The translations under genes were made by a program, and so were the position numbers. A DNA stretch of 64,000 nt. Source: Streptomyces sp. P9-A2 (GTDB lineage Bacteria > Actinomycetota > Actinomycetes > Streptomycetales > Streptomycetaceae). The stretch is from contig NZ_JAZIFX010000001.1 in NCBI RefSeq assembly GCF_036634175.1, forward strand, positions 496,001-560,000. The letters run 5' to 3'. The notes below the pieces were generated by a model, which searched no databases, had not been told where the DNA came from, and was given only the letters and a program-made list of their open reading frames with translations. Below are positions 17,239 to 26,274 of this stretch, one piece after another (position 1 is the stretch's first letter; every line of letters starts with the position of its first letter).

Positions 17239-17776
17239 CCGGCGGTTCAGCCAGGAGCACGACACAGTCGGCTTCAACATCGAACCCGAGTACCGAATGA
17301 CCGTAGTCGCCCTCTGAATCCATCAGCACCGGCTTGTCCAACCGTCGCCCGATCGCCCGCAGAAAGCCGCAGAACACATCCAGTCGCTCCTGTCCCTGAA
17401 GCTCGCGGAGATCCACATCGAAGTCGATCTCCTCGATCGCATGAAAACGGAAGATCGCCAACACATCGTCTGACGGCCAGACCCGCAGCTCGGGGCACTC
17501 GGCGTCAGCTGGACGGGAGAGCACTGCCTCGGATCGGGGCATCGGCAGCACCGTCTCGCCTTCGGAGTACTGGAACTTCCAGTCGCTCTCACCAACGAGA
17601 TCGAGGACCGCCTGCCAGTCCTCCATCGAGGCATCTGGCACACGCACGTCCGGCAGCGACCCCATCAAGTCCGAGTCGAAGAAGTACGCGACGTCATCCC
17701 ACAGCAGCTCAGACACCCCGCCATGCTGCCCGTCATCCCACCCCACTGCAGCCCGTTTTTCCTTGGCGAACCACAT
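17231..17776 (-). CDS. Hypothetical protein, unknown function
   Basis: 181 residues from the ATG at 17776 (MWFAKEKRAAVGWDDG); the frame stays open upstream to 17989, but that part has low-complexity codon choice and no ribosome site I trust. The protein is acidic and soluble with a mixed alpha/beta pattern (DVLAIFRFHAIEEIDFDVDLRELQGQERLDVFCGFLRAIGRRL...HSVLGFDVEADCVVLLAE). I recognise no family with certainty; size and composition recall Streptomyces orphan proteins and polymorphic-toxin immunity proteins. It points against the operon and overlaps the IS110 remnant by a few bases at its 3' end. The stretch 17777-17996 shows no gene. Confidence 0.5.
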   Translation of the reverse strand: MWFAKEKRAAVGWDDGQHGGVSELLWDDVAYFFDSDLMGSLPDVRVPDASMEDWQAVLDLVGESDWKFQYSEGETVLPMPRSEAVLSRPADAECPELRVWPSDDVLAIFRFHAIEEIDFDVDLRELQGQERLDVFCGFLRAIGRRLDKPVLMDSEGDYGHSVLGFDVEADCVVLLAEPPVM

Positions 17777-18000
17777 AGAGGCACCCCGCCCCACACTCGC
17801 CCTGTTCGCCGGCCCCGGCTCGATACCGCACTCTCCGAGGACGCGGCCCGCTGCCCAGCCAACGTCGAGCAGGAGAAAGCAGACGACGAGCGGACCTTCG
17901 CCGCACAGTACGCTGCGGCCGAGGCCGTGAACGTCCCGATCGGCACGCAGATCGGCACGGACGTGCCCCAGCCGCCAGCCCGGCGACAAGGTCGCGCTAG

Positions 18001-19096
18001 GGCCTGTGTGATGTTGTGATCAGTCTCGCCGATCCGGGTCCGTCTGGAGGGCGGATCCGGTAGGAAGACGGTCGTGACGCGCAGGCAACTTACCGACGAG
18101 CAGTGGAAGTTGATCGAGCCGTTCCTGCCGATAGGCGAGTACGGCCCGTACCCCGAGCGGCTGCGGGATCAGTTCGAGGGGGTGATCTGGCGGTTCAGGA
18201 CCGGCGCGCAGTGGCGTGAGATGCCGGGCGAGTTCGGGCCGTGGCCGACCGTCTACGGGCGCTTCCGGGTCTGGCGGAACGCCGGTGTCTTCACCGCCCT
18301 GCTGGAGGGCCTGATCGCTGAGGCCGCCCGCCGGGGCAGGACGGACTTGTCCCTGGTCGGCGTGGACTCCACGACCGTCCGCGCGCACCACGACGCCGCC
18401 GGGATGCTCGTCGGCGAGGACGTCATGGAGGCTCTGGAAGAAGCCGCCGCCGAGCAGGAACAGGCCCGGCAAAAGGGGGCGGCGAGGCGGAACACAACGG
18501 GCAGCGCGGCGGAAACGGGCCGGAGCGGGAAGAACGCCGGCGCGTCCGCCGGCGACACCGGCTCCGCCTGAAGGAAGCCCTGCTCGGCCGGTCCCGTGGC
18601 GGGCTGACCAGCAAGATTCACCTCGCCGCCGACCGCAGGCGCCGGCCGCTGGCGTTCGTCCTGACCGCCGGGCAGGCCGCGGACAGCCCGCAGTTCATTC
18701 CCGTGCTGAACAAGATTCGCGTCCGCCTGCCGGTCGGCCGGCCCCGCACCCGGCCCGGCGCGGTCGCCGCGGACAAGGCGTACTCGTCCCGCGCCAACCG
18801 CGCCCACCTGCGGAAACGCCGCATCAAGGCGGTCATCCCGGAGAAGAAGGACCAGGCCGCCAACCGCAAGAAGAGAGGCAGCCGGGGCGGGCGGCCCGTC
18901 AGCCACGACACCGACCTCTACAAGGAACGCAACACCGTCGAGCGCCTGATCAACCGGCTGAAGGACTGGCGCGGCATCGCCACCCGCTTCGACAAGACAC
19001 CCGAGAGCTACCTCGCCGGTCTCGAACTCCGCGCCTCGATGATCTGGCTCGAGGACCTCCTGCGAGCAGCCGATTGATCACGACATCACACAGGGC
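18001..19096 (+). mobile_element. IS5-type insertion sequence (IS427-like), complete
   Basis: 1096 bp. Terminal inverted repeats run 18001-18022 and about 19075-19096 (GGCCTGTGTGATGTTGTG against the reverse complement GGCCCTGTGTGATGTCGTG region, with few mismatches). CTAG stands on both sides (17997-18000 and 19097-19100), the four-base duplication expected for the group. It holds one transposase in two overlapping frames. It directly abuts the 29-bp inverted repeat of the next segment, so the right-hand CTAG is shared. Confidence 0.85.
18074..19077 (+). CDS. IS5-type transposase made by -1 frameshift (orfA/orfB)
   Basis: OrfA runs 18074-18571 (RRQLTDEQWKLIEPFLP start, DSTTVRAH with the first catalytic Asp). 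OrfB continues in the -1 frame to 19077 (LTSKIHLAAD, ADKAYSS, and a C-terminal ERLINRLKDWRGIATRFDK stretch with the catalytic Glu). A slippery run A-AAG-GGG lies at 18472-18478; slipping by one base there joins the frames without loss of conserved residues. This is the usual expression mode of the IS427 group, so I treat the gene as potentially functional rather than broken. Confidence 0.8.
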
Positions 19097-19196
19097 CTAG
19101 TGCTCTGACCGCATACGTTCACCGGGTCGGCCCTGTCTTTGGTGAGGCATGCCGGAGCTGCGTCGTGTGCGATCGCGGACGAGGCTCCGAGCAGGC

Positions 19197-20162
19197 TCAG
19201 CCGTGGAGGAAGGAGGTGACTTCGGAGAATGGTGTGGCGGTCTCGGGTGTGAAACGCCTGGTCTCGCCTCGGAAGGAGCGGACCTCCAGCCAACTCTGGG
19301 ATGCCGCAGTCGGAAGGACATCCAGGAGCGCCTTGAGGACTGCGGATGTGAAGACCTTGAAGGTCTGCGTCCGCTGGTAGTTGGACGGCTGGACATCGAA
19401 CCTGAGATCGACGACCGGCTGTGGCTGGCGGCTCCAGTCGCTGTGGGGCAGTGCACCATGGCCGCGGATTCGCGCGTCGACGAGGACTTCCGGATCCGCG
19501 TCACCGATCTCGCAGTCGAAGATTGGGAAGGCTGTCGCGACGCGAGCGGCGATGGCTGGATACGCGATGCAGGCTTGCCCGAGTGCCGGCGCGCAAAACA
19601 AGGCGTGACTGAAGGGTCCCACCGGTGTTGACAGCGGCACCTTGTGGTGGGATTGCCCGTCGAAGGGCAGGTCGCGCCCGGCGCCGAGGACGGCCAGGAA
19701 GGACGACACGGCCGCGGGGTCATGGCACTGTCCGCGCACGGTGAAGCGAACGGCGCTGCGTCCCTGGTCTCGCAGTACGAAGTACTCGTGAAATCCCATC
19801 GGGTGATCCGGGGCATGGCTGCGGTGGTACGTCTCGTCAAAGCCATCGATCGGCAGATACTCGGGGACCGGGGCATGCGGCTGGGTGCTTGACTTGATCA
19901 CGTCGAGGACGGGTGTCTGCTGGTCAAGTTCGGCGACGTCAAACGGCCGCTCGACCTCGGCGAAGCCCTTGCGGAGCCATTCGTTGATCTTGCGGGAAGC
20001 GTGGCGGCTGGCGTGCTGTTCGTTGTCCAGCGTCGACGTGCTCGCCTTGCCGCTGGTGTCTATCGCGCCCCAGCGGAGGAAGCATCGGATGCCTTCCTGG
20101 CGAATCTCCCGGTACTCGGTCTTAGCCCCCTGCAGGAGCTCGAATCGCCGCCAGCCCGTCAA
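19197..20162 (-). CDS. WGR-domain protein, function unknown
   Basis: 321 residues from TTG 20162, which follows GGAGGA by four bases. The first 75 residues fit a WGR domain (FELLQGAKTEYREI...CFLRWGAIDTSGKAST...INEWLRKGF), a nucleic-acid-binding fold found in PARPs and in some bacterial conflict proteins, though the canonical WGR triplet is WGA here. The remaining about 240 residues are unrecognised. It lies just inside the left inverted repeat of the 6.3 kb segment and is transcribed outward, away from the transposase. A passenger role is inferred from position. Confidence 0.6.
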   Translation of the reverse strand: MTGWRRFELLQGAKTEYREIRQEGIRCFLRWGAIDTSGKASTSTLDNEQHASRHASRKINEWLRKGFAEVERPFDVAELDQQTPVLDVIKSSTQPHAPVPEYLPIDGFDETYHRSHAPDHPMGFHEYFVLRDQGRSAVRFTVRGQCHDPAAVSSFLAVLGAGRDLPFDGQSHHKVPLSTPVGPFSHALFCAPALGQACIAYPAIAARVATAFPIFDCEIGDADPEVLVDARIRGHGALPHSDWSRQPQPVVDLRFDVQPSNYQRTQTFKVFTSAVLKALLDVLPTAASQSWLEVRSFRGETRRFTPETATPFSEVTSFLHG

Positions 20163-20273
20163 CAGTTCCTCCAGCGCATGTGAACAGGGGAGTGGCGCCG
20201 TGCAACCCCGGGCCGTCCTCCGGCCGACACGCTATCCGGTGACTGAGCCGGTGGTCCCCACTCCCGGCGTCGT

Positions 20274-23200
20274 TCACGCCGCCGCAGCGACTGGTCGTCT
20301 GCCCCAGCGGATGTCTTTCTCACTGCGGACACGCGCACGTTCGCGGCGTTGAGTTGCCAGGACGTCGGGGTGACTGGCGTTCTTGTTGCGCCATCGCAGG
20401 TAGGCGTGCAGGGCCCGGGTCTGGACGGTGTGGTTGCGGTGGTTCGAGTTGGCGACGGTGAACGGCCGCAGCGGCCCGAAGTGGGCCTCGATCGGGTTGG
20501 CCCAGGACGCGTAGGTCGGGGTGAAGCACAGCTCGACCCGGTGCTTCTTCGCCCAGCGGCGGATCGTCTCGCACTTATGGGCGGACAGGTTGTCCAAGAT
20601 CACGTAGATCGGGGCTCCGTCGGGGCGGGCGGCCCGGATCGACTTCAGCGCGGCCAGCGTGTTCGCGGCGCCCTTCTTGCGTCGGTTGACGCCCCACAGG
20701 GTGTCGTCGCCGACTGAGTAGCAGCCGTGGAAGTACCGGATCCCGTGAGTGCGGTGGTAGGTGGCGGGATGCCGCTCGGGGTGTCCGGCGGCGGCCCAGC
20801 CCGAGCCCATCGTGGGCCGTATACCCAGGGGTTGGGTCGGAGACGGGACGCCGTGCACCGTTTCTGGTGTCGGTCTTCCCGTCCCCGCCCGCCGAACCGG
20901 ACGTGCCCGTTGGCCGGGCATCCGGCTCTCCACGTGACCCGATGAGTCAAGTGAGGTGCTCGCTGACCCGGCCGACGAAGGCCATGTCGTCGTGGCCGGT
21001 CCGTCGGAAGCGCGCTTCCTCGGGGTCGACCTCGTCGATGTTCCATGGCGTGCTGATCTGCGCGCCGCGATAGCGGTAGCGCTCGACCCGCATCTTCGCC
21101 GGGTTGTAGAGGACCATACGATCCTCCGCGATGCGATCGGCCCCGTAATAGCGCCGCCGCAGTTGCTTCCAGGTCAGGTGGGGGTGCTTGCGGCGTATCC
21201 ACAGAATCAGCCTCCACCACGCATACCAGCCCAGGTAGGAGAACGTCTTCTTCGATGCGCCGTATCGGAAGTAGGCTGCCCAGCCCCGAAGGACCGGGTT
21301 GACCTTCCGCAGCACCTCCGCCAACGAGAGCGAGGTGGTGCCCTGCCCCGTCAACATCTTGATCTTGTGCATCACCGATGCCAGCGCCTGTTTCGCCGGG
21401 ATCGTGAGTACGACGCGGCGTCCGTCGCCCCGGGTCTTCCTCTGGATGTGGAAGCCCAGGAACACGAAGCCGTCGTCGATGTGGGTGATGTGGGTCTTCT
21501 CGACCGAGAGGGTCATCTTCAGCCTGCTGGCCAGCAACCCGCCGATCTGCCCTTTCAGCGCTTCCGCTTCAGACCTGGTGCCGTGCACGAGCACGACGAA
21601 GTCGTCGGCGTAACGCACCAGTCGGTAGTTCGGCAGCCCCTTCCGGCGCCGGTACTGCCTGCGCCAGCGTGGACTCATCTCTTCGTCCCAGATCCGGGAG
21701 AAGTACCGGTCCAGGACGGAGAGATAGACGTTGGCCAGCAGCGGGGAGGCGACCCCGCCCTGCGGAGTGCCCGTGAGGCTTTCCGCAAAGCCACCGTGCA
21801 GTTCAACGACCCCGGCCCGCAGAAAGGCACTGACCAGGCGCAAGACCTTGCGGTCCTTGATGCGCTCGGCCACCAAGTCCATCAGGACGTGATGGTCGAC
21901 GTTGTCGAAGCATGCGGTGATATCCCCTTCCACCACCCACTCATACGAGCGGCTGGCGAGCTGGTGGATCTCGGCGATGGCATCCTGAGCACGACGTCCG
22001 GGCCGATACCCGTACGAAGACGGGTAGAAATCGACCTCGAAGATCGGTTCCAGGACCAGCTTGAGGGCCATCTGCGCGACCCGGTCACGCAGCGTGGGAA
22101 TCCCAAGGTGACGGACCTTGCCGCCCTTCTTCGGGATCACCGCCTGCTTGACCGGCAGCGCGGTGAACGACCCGTCCCTGAGCGAAGCACGAAGCTCCTC
22201 CAGGAACTGGATCACTCCATAGTCCTCGACGTGATGCCGCGTCACCGCATCCACGCCCGCTGTCCTGGCACCCTGGTTGCCCGACACCCGCTCCCAGGCC
22301 ACCAACAAGGTGGACCGGTCGCAGATCAGGTTGAACACGTCACCGAACCGGCGGTCCGGATCGGCCCTTGCCCATCGGTGCAGCTTGAGCTGATGACCGA
22401 GTACCCGCCGCTCGGCCGCGAAGATACTCGGCCAAGATGTCGGCGGCGCGTCGTTATTCAACAACGCTCCTCCCCGGCAGCAGCACCGCTGCTATCACGC
22501 TGTCGCCCTTCCCCATGCGGCCGGCTCTCCCGACCTCGGAGTACTACGGCGACTCCGCCACGATCCGGTGCCATCAGCGAGCGTCGCACCTGCCCGCCGC
22601 CCGGCTGGCGGCCAGGCGGGAGGGCGACACCGGATCGCTTCCCACGTTCACTGAGGATCTCTTCAACGGCGTCGGTGCCCAGCTCTACCCCGGCGGCATC
22701 GCCACGGACCGCGCATCGCAGTCTTGGTCCGGGCCCCAGACCGTCCCACGCTCGGACGACCAGGGAGGAGAGGCCATCGGACAAGGCCCCCTCCAGCACC
22801 GCAAAGCGACCCATCCACCAGATTCGGCAGGCCGCTGACGACTCACGGGGCTTCGACCACTGGTTCAGTTTCCTTGCACCCATTCCGTCTTCGCTTGCGG
22901 GCACGAACCGCCTTGAACCGCCCCGGGTTCGGTAGAGATCTCAGATTGTGGTGATGACCTGGGGTTTCGTGAGTTCGGTGTAGTAGTTGGCTTCGTATTC
23001 GACGGGCGGAATGTGGCCTATCTCGCCGTGGAGTCTTCGGTGGTTGTACCAGTCGACCCACTCGGCGGTGGCCAGCTCGACCTGGGAGAGCGTCTTCCAG
23101 GGCCGCCGGGGCTTGATCAACTCGGTTTTGAACAGGCCGATCGTGGACTCCATCAGGGCGTTGTCGTACGCGTCACCGACCGATCCGATGCTCGCCGCGA

Positions 23201-24961
23201 TGCCGGCGGCGTCCAGGTGCTCGGCGAGCTTGAACGACGTGTATTGCGACCCGGCGTCCGAGTGATGGATCAACTCGCCCGGCTGAACCGGCTGTTTATC
23301 GCGGTCGCGTTGCCAGAGGGCCATCTCCAGGGCGTCCAGCACGAAGACGGTCTCCTTCACGGTGGCCGCGGACCAGCCGACGATCCGGCGGGAGAAGGTG
23401 TCCACGACGAAGGCGACGTAGACCACTCCGGCCCAGGTGGCCACGTGCGTGAAGTCCGCCACCCAGCACCGGTTCGGAGCGACGGCGACGAAGTCGCGGT
23501 CGACCAGATCGGGGGCCCGCTGGACCTGTCCGCCGGGGATCGTGGTGATGACGCGTCTGCCGCGCACTGCCCCCTGGATCCCGAGCTCGCGCATCAGGCG
23601 CTCGACGGTGCAGCGAGCCACCGCATGTCCCTGCCGGTTCAGCTCGCGCCAGACCTTCCGGGCCCCGTAGACACGGTAGTTGGACGTGTGGACGTCCTGG
23701 ATCCGCTCCTTGAGTTCTTCGTCGCGCAAGCGGCGGGCGGAGGGCGTTTCGAGGCGTTTCTTGTGGGCGTAGTACGTGGAAGGGGCGATCTTGCAGTCGT
23801 GCTCGGTGAGCGTCCTGCAGATCGGCTCGACCCCGCCGAAGCGGTCCCGGTGCTCGTCGATGAACGCTACGAGCGCGTGTGTGGCCGGTCGAGCTCGGCC
23901 GCGAAGAAACTCGCCGCGGCCTTGAGGATCTCGTTGGCCCGCTTCAGTTCGGCGTTCTCCTTCTTCAACGCCTTGAGCTGGGCGGACTCCTCCGTCGTCG
24001 TCCCCGGACGCTGCCCCGCGTCGATCTCGTGCTGCTTGACCCAGTTCCGCAGCGTCTCGCGGGAACCGATGCCGAGCTTGTCCGTGACCGCCTGCAGGGC
24101 GGCCGTCTCGTTCGGGTGGTCGTCGCGCACCTCGGCGACCATGCGCACCGCACGGCGGCGCAGCTCAAGCGGGTAACGGGAGGGTCGTGCCATGACTCAA
24201 TCCTTACATGGAATCGAGCCTCCACCTGACCCGGGGCGGTTCACCTGGTGGTCGCGGCCCGCCCCTACGTTGTCGAGGCTGCTTCCGGCCTCACCCCCGA
24301 CCTGGGGATCAGCCTGCCTCCAGCTTCAACCGGTCACTGCGATGACCAGCGGCGGGTTCCTCCTCCCGCACGATTCCTCAGCGCCTCGTGGCGCACGGCC
24401 GAACTCGTCGAAGGCGAACACCCGGTCGGGGAAGCGGTCCAGGACCTCCTCGAACCGATCCAGCTTCGTGTCGCGGTCGAGGTCCGGGGACTCCTTCCAG
24501 ATCTTGGTGCGCTGAAAGGTGACGCCGCGGCGGGCGAGCAGGCCGCGTAAGGCTTCCCGGCCGATGCGAATGACCCGGCTGTGTACCTTCCGCAAGTAGG
24601 CGGCAAGTTTGCGGATGGACCAGCGGGTGAAAGGCTGGCCGAGCTTGGTCGGGCGGGTGGTGGCCGTCTGGACAACGAAGTCCTCGTCGTCAGGACTGAG
24701 TAGGCGGGGACGGCCTCCCGCCCACCGAGGGTCCAGGCAGGCCAGGCCGATCTCGTTGAAGCGGTGGATGACATCGCGCACGGTGTCCTCGTCGGCCGCA
24801 ACAAGCTGGGCGATGACCGGCACCCGGTTCCCGCCGGCCGACGCCAGCAGCATCATCGAGCGGCGGTAGCGCACCGAGCTGGTGCTGCCCCGGCGCACGA
24901 TCTGCTGCAGCCGCTGCCCCTCCTGGGAGGTCAGTCTGCGTACTCGTACCGGTTCCGCCAC
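20274..24961 (-). CDS. IS630-type transposase interrupted by a group II intron
   Basis: Exon 1 is 24397-24961 (GTG start after GGGAG; HTH region, DPRWAGGRPRLL, and the catalytic FAFDEFG). Exon 2 is 20274-20830 (PLGIRPTMGSGWA, VILDNLSAHK, SWANPIEAHFGPLRPFT). Joined at GAG-TTC-GGC-C/CC-CTG they give one frame of 374 codons including the stop, with the DDE residues present. The gene is therefore intact if the intron splices. The intron in turn contains an IS3-type element, so splicing is doubtful. The gene lies within the 6.3 kb inverted-repeat segment. Confidence 0.8.
20894..20928 (-). ncRNA. Group II intron domain V hairpin
   Basis: On the minus strand the 35-base stretch begins GAGCCGGATGC and ends GTCCGGTTC, forming the domain V hairpin with the GAGCCG/CGGTTC base and a GC-rich upper stem. 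The following bases to 20831 form a domain VI-like region before the 3' splice site. Domain V is the catalytic core of the ribozyme and its intact look argues for a formerly active intron. Confidence 0.8.
20947..22464 (-). CDS. ltrA: Group II intron reverse transcriptase/maturase
   Basis: 505 residues. Reverse transcriptase blocks are visible in order: GKVRHLGIPTLRDRVAQ, YPSSYGYRPGRRAQDAI, EGDITACFDNVDH, GTPQGGVASPLLANVYL, YRLVRYADDFVVLV (catalytic YADD near residue 287) and FLGF. A maturase (X) domain follows (VLRGWAAYFRYG). I see no clear HNH endonuclease domain at the C-terminus. The start is TTG with GGGAGGAG ahead; two TTG codons are adjacent. The protein would help splice the intron and reverse-transcribe it into DNA. 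The opposite-strand long frame over this gene is a shadow. Confidence 0.9.
   Translation of the reverse strand: MLNNDAPPTSWPSIFAAERRVLGHQLKLHRWARADPDRRFGDVFNLICDRSTLLVAWERVSGNQGARTAGVDAVTRHHVEDYGVIQFLEELRASLRDGSFTALPVKQAVIPKKGGKVRHLGIPTLRDRVAQMALKLVLEPIFEVDFYPSSYGYRPGRRAQDAIAEIHQLASRSYEWVVEGDITACFDNVDHHVLMDLVAERIKDRKVLRLVSAFLRAGVVELHGGFAESLTGTPQGGVASPLLANVYLSVLDRYFSRIWDEEMSPRWRRQYRRRKGLPNYRLVRYADDFVVLVHGTRSEAEALKGQIGGLLASRLKMTLSVEKTHITHIDDGFVFLGFHIQRKTRGDGRRVVLTIPAKQALASVMHKIKMLTGQGTTSLSLAEVLRKVNPVLRGWAAYFRYGASKKTFSYLGWYAWWRLILWIRRKHPHLTWKQLRRRYYGADRIAEDRMVLYNPAKMRVERYRYRGAQISTPWNIDEVDPEEARFRRTGHDDMAFVGRVSEHLT
22914..24243 (-). mobile_element. IS3-type element, copy 1, nested in the group II intron
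   Basis: 1330 bp with inverted ends TGAACCGCCCCGGGT on both sides and a 3-bp target duplication CCT (22911-22913 and 24244-24246). Its two proteins are identical, residue for residue, to those of the copy at 26275-27604, which lies in the opposite orientation. The identity implies recent transposition. It separates the first about 150 bases of the intron from the rest of the ribozyme 5' half. Confidence 0.92.
22941..24193 (-). CDS. IS3-type transposase (orfA/orfB, copy 1)
   Basis: OrfA (23867-24193, 108 residues) has an HTH (YPLELRRRAVRMVAEVRDDHPNE...) and a Leu-zipper-like coiled coil (ALKKENAELKRANEILKAA). OrfB overlaps it in the -1 frame and runs to 22941; its own first methionine-type start is at 23729 but the frame opens earlier (FIDEHRDRFGGVEPICR). 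The DDE core is seen as WVADFTHV, FVVDTFSRRIVGW, HHSDAGSQYTS and NALMESTIGLFKTEL. Expression through a programmed -1 frameshift is usual for this family. No inactivating change was seen. Confidence 0.9.
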
Positions 24962-25030
24962 CGCGTCTCCCGTGCCGGTTGGACCAGCCACGCCCGAGCC
25001 CGGCACGCGACTCGTTTAGCATCTCCTGCC

Positions 25031-25339
25031 ATGAGCGATCCGGAGCCCCTCCTTGACTGGCTGCAGAACTGGTACGCGCAGCAGTGCGACGGGGACTGGG
25101 AACACGAGTGGGGCGTGAAGATCGCCACGCTCGACAACCCCGGCTGGACTGTCAGTATCGATCTGGCAGAGACCGACCTGGAAGAACGCGAGTACCCCCA
25201 CCAGGAGATCAACCGCACCACGCAGGACTGGGTCTGGGCCTGGACCGCCGAGAAGACCTTCCACGCCGCGTGCGGCCCCGGAAACCTCACCGAGGCCCTC
25301 ACGCTGTTCCGTACCTGGGCGGCCACGATCGCTCCCTGA
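25031..25339 (+). CDS. Imm53-family immunity protein
   Basis: 102 residues. LLDWLQNWYAQQCDGDWEHEWGVKIATLDNPGWTVSIDL matches the Imm53 signature (W..WY..QCDGDWEH..G..I.TLDNPGW...IDL). Imm53 proteins are small cytoplasmic immunity proteins of polymorphic toxin systems; they also occur as orphans. No toxin gene is adjacent: the neighbours are a divergent IS630-type transposase and the right inverted repeat of the 6.3 kb segment 28 bp after the stop. It is therefore an orphan immunity gene carried by mobile DNA. Confidence 0.85.
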   Translation: MSDPEPLLDWLQNWYAQQCDGDWEHEWGVKIATLDNPGWTVSIDLAETDLEEREYPHQEINRTTQDWVWAWTAEKTFHAACGPGNLTEALTLFRTWAATIAP

Positions 25340-25411
25340 ACCGGCGCAGAGCCCGGAGAGACCAAACCGGTGAACCTATGCGGTCAGAGCACTAGCCAGA
25401 AGGACCCTGCA

Positions 25412-26200
25412 GTGACTCAACAGCGTTCCGCCCACGTGGCGGTGTTCTCTGCCGGTTCCTGGGGCACCGCCGTCGCCAAGATCATGGCTGACGCCGGCAG
25501 CGACGTGATTGTGCACGCCCGCCGTAGCGAGATCGCCGACGCGATCAATGCAACCCACCGCAACCCCGGTTACTTTCCGGACATGGAGTTGCCCGCCTCC
25601 TTGAGGGCGACGACCGACCCGGCCGCCGCGCTGGAGGGCGCGGACTTCCTCGTGCTGTCCATCCCGGCGCAGTCCCTGCGGAGCAGCCTCGCCGCGTGGG
25701 CGCCGCACGTCGGGCCCGACACCGTGCTCGTGTCGCTGATGAAGGGCATCGAGCGCGACACCGGAAAGCGGGCGAGCGAGGTCACCACCGAGGTGACCGG
25801 TATTCCGGCGGAGCGGGTGGCGGTGCTGTCGGGGCCGAACCTCGCCCGCGAAATCATGGAGGGACAGCCCGCTGCGGCAACCGTCGCCTGCCCCGACAAA
25901 GCTGCCGCGGTCCGCGTGCAGCAGGCGTGCCACACCTCGTACTTCCGGCCCTACACGAGCACCGACGTGATTGGTTGCGAGCTCGGTGGCGCGGTGAAGA
26001 ACGTCATCGCCCTCGCGGTCGGCATCGCCTCCGGCATGGGCCTGGGTGACAACGCCACCGCCATGCTCATCACCCGCGGTCTGGCCGAGACCACCCGGCT
26101 GGCCGTGGCCATGGGCGCGCACCCCGCTACCCTCGCCGGACTGGCGGGCCTCGGTGACCTGGTCGCCACCTGCTCCTCCCCGCTCTCCCGTAACCGCACC
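25412..26200 (+). pseudogene. gpsA: gpsA-like glycerol-3-phosphate dehydrogenase, 5' part (split gene)
   Basis: 263 codons from GTG 25412 (AGAAGGA ahead). It shows the dinucleotide motif [27 protein letters not shown], the catalytic Lys region [15 protein letters not shown] and stops abruptly at SRNRT where a transposon begins (26201). The matching 3' part is at 36597-36827; joining over the CGCACC core restores a 337-codon gene in frame. The family interconverts dihydroxyacetone phosphate and glycerol-3-phosphate. Orientation and position suggest it was the last gene of the 6.6-17 kb operon. The frame reads on into the transposon end for ten residues before a stop. Confidence 0.9.
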
Positions 26201-26274
26201 TTCTTTCAGCTGTTCAAATCTGTCTCATGAGATGTGTGGTTCAGTCTCGACTCGTTGTGGCGGTACGAGACAGG

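Larger units (their letters stand above)
20831..24396 (-). mobile_element. Group II intron inserted in a transposase gene
   Basis: The 5' end (24396 downward) begins GTGCGCC, fitting GTGYG. The 3' end at 20831 ends in AC before the exon CCCTGGG. Domain V is seen at 20894-20928. The reverse transcriptase gene lies in the expected domain IV position. Without the nested IS3-type element (1330 bp plus a 3-bp duplication) the intron is about 2233 bp, normal for a bacterial ORF-bearing intron. The IS3 insertion falls in the 5' ribozyme part, between the 5' splice site and the reverse transcriptase gene. Confidence 0.85.
19097..25395. mobile_element. 6.3 kb segment bounded by 29-bp inverted repeats
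   Basis: The left end (19097-19125) begins CTAGTGCTCTGACCGCATA and the right end (25367-25395) is its reverse complement, with 28 of 29 bases matching. Both ends carry CTAG at the tip. The inside holds a WGR-domain gene, an IS630-type transposase gene split by a group II intron, and an Imm53 gene. It could be an IS630-type element that picked up two passenger genes (TA target inside CTAG) or a non-autonomous transposon into which an IS630 element jumped. The right end lies 16 bp before the gpsA start. Confidence 0.65.

Noticed and set aside
20956..22935. 659-codon plus-strand reading frame
   Set aside because: It is antisense to the reverse transcriptase and intron, with composition expected of a shadow frame.
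23013..24176. 387-codon frame (and its twin at 26342-27505)
   Set aside because: Both are antisense shadows of the IS3-type transposase.
25412..26230. Treating the 5' gpsA fragment as a complete short dehydrogenase
   Set aside because: It ends in transposon sequence and lacks the C-terminal part found intact at 36597-36827.
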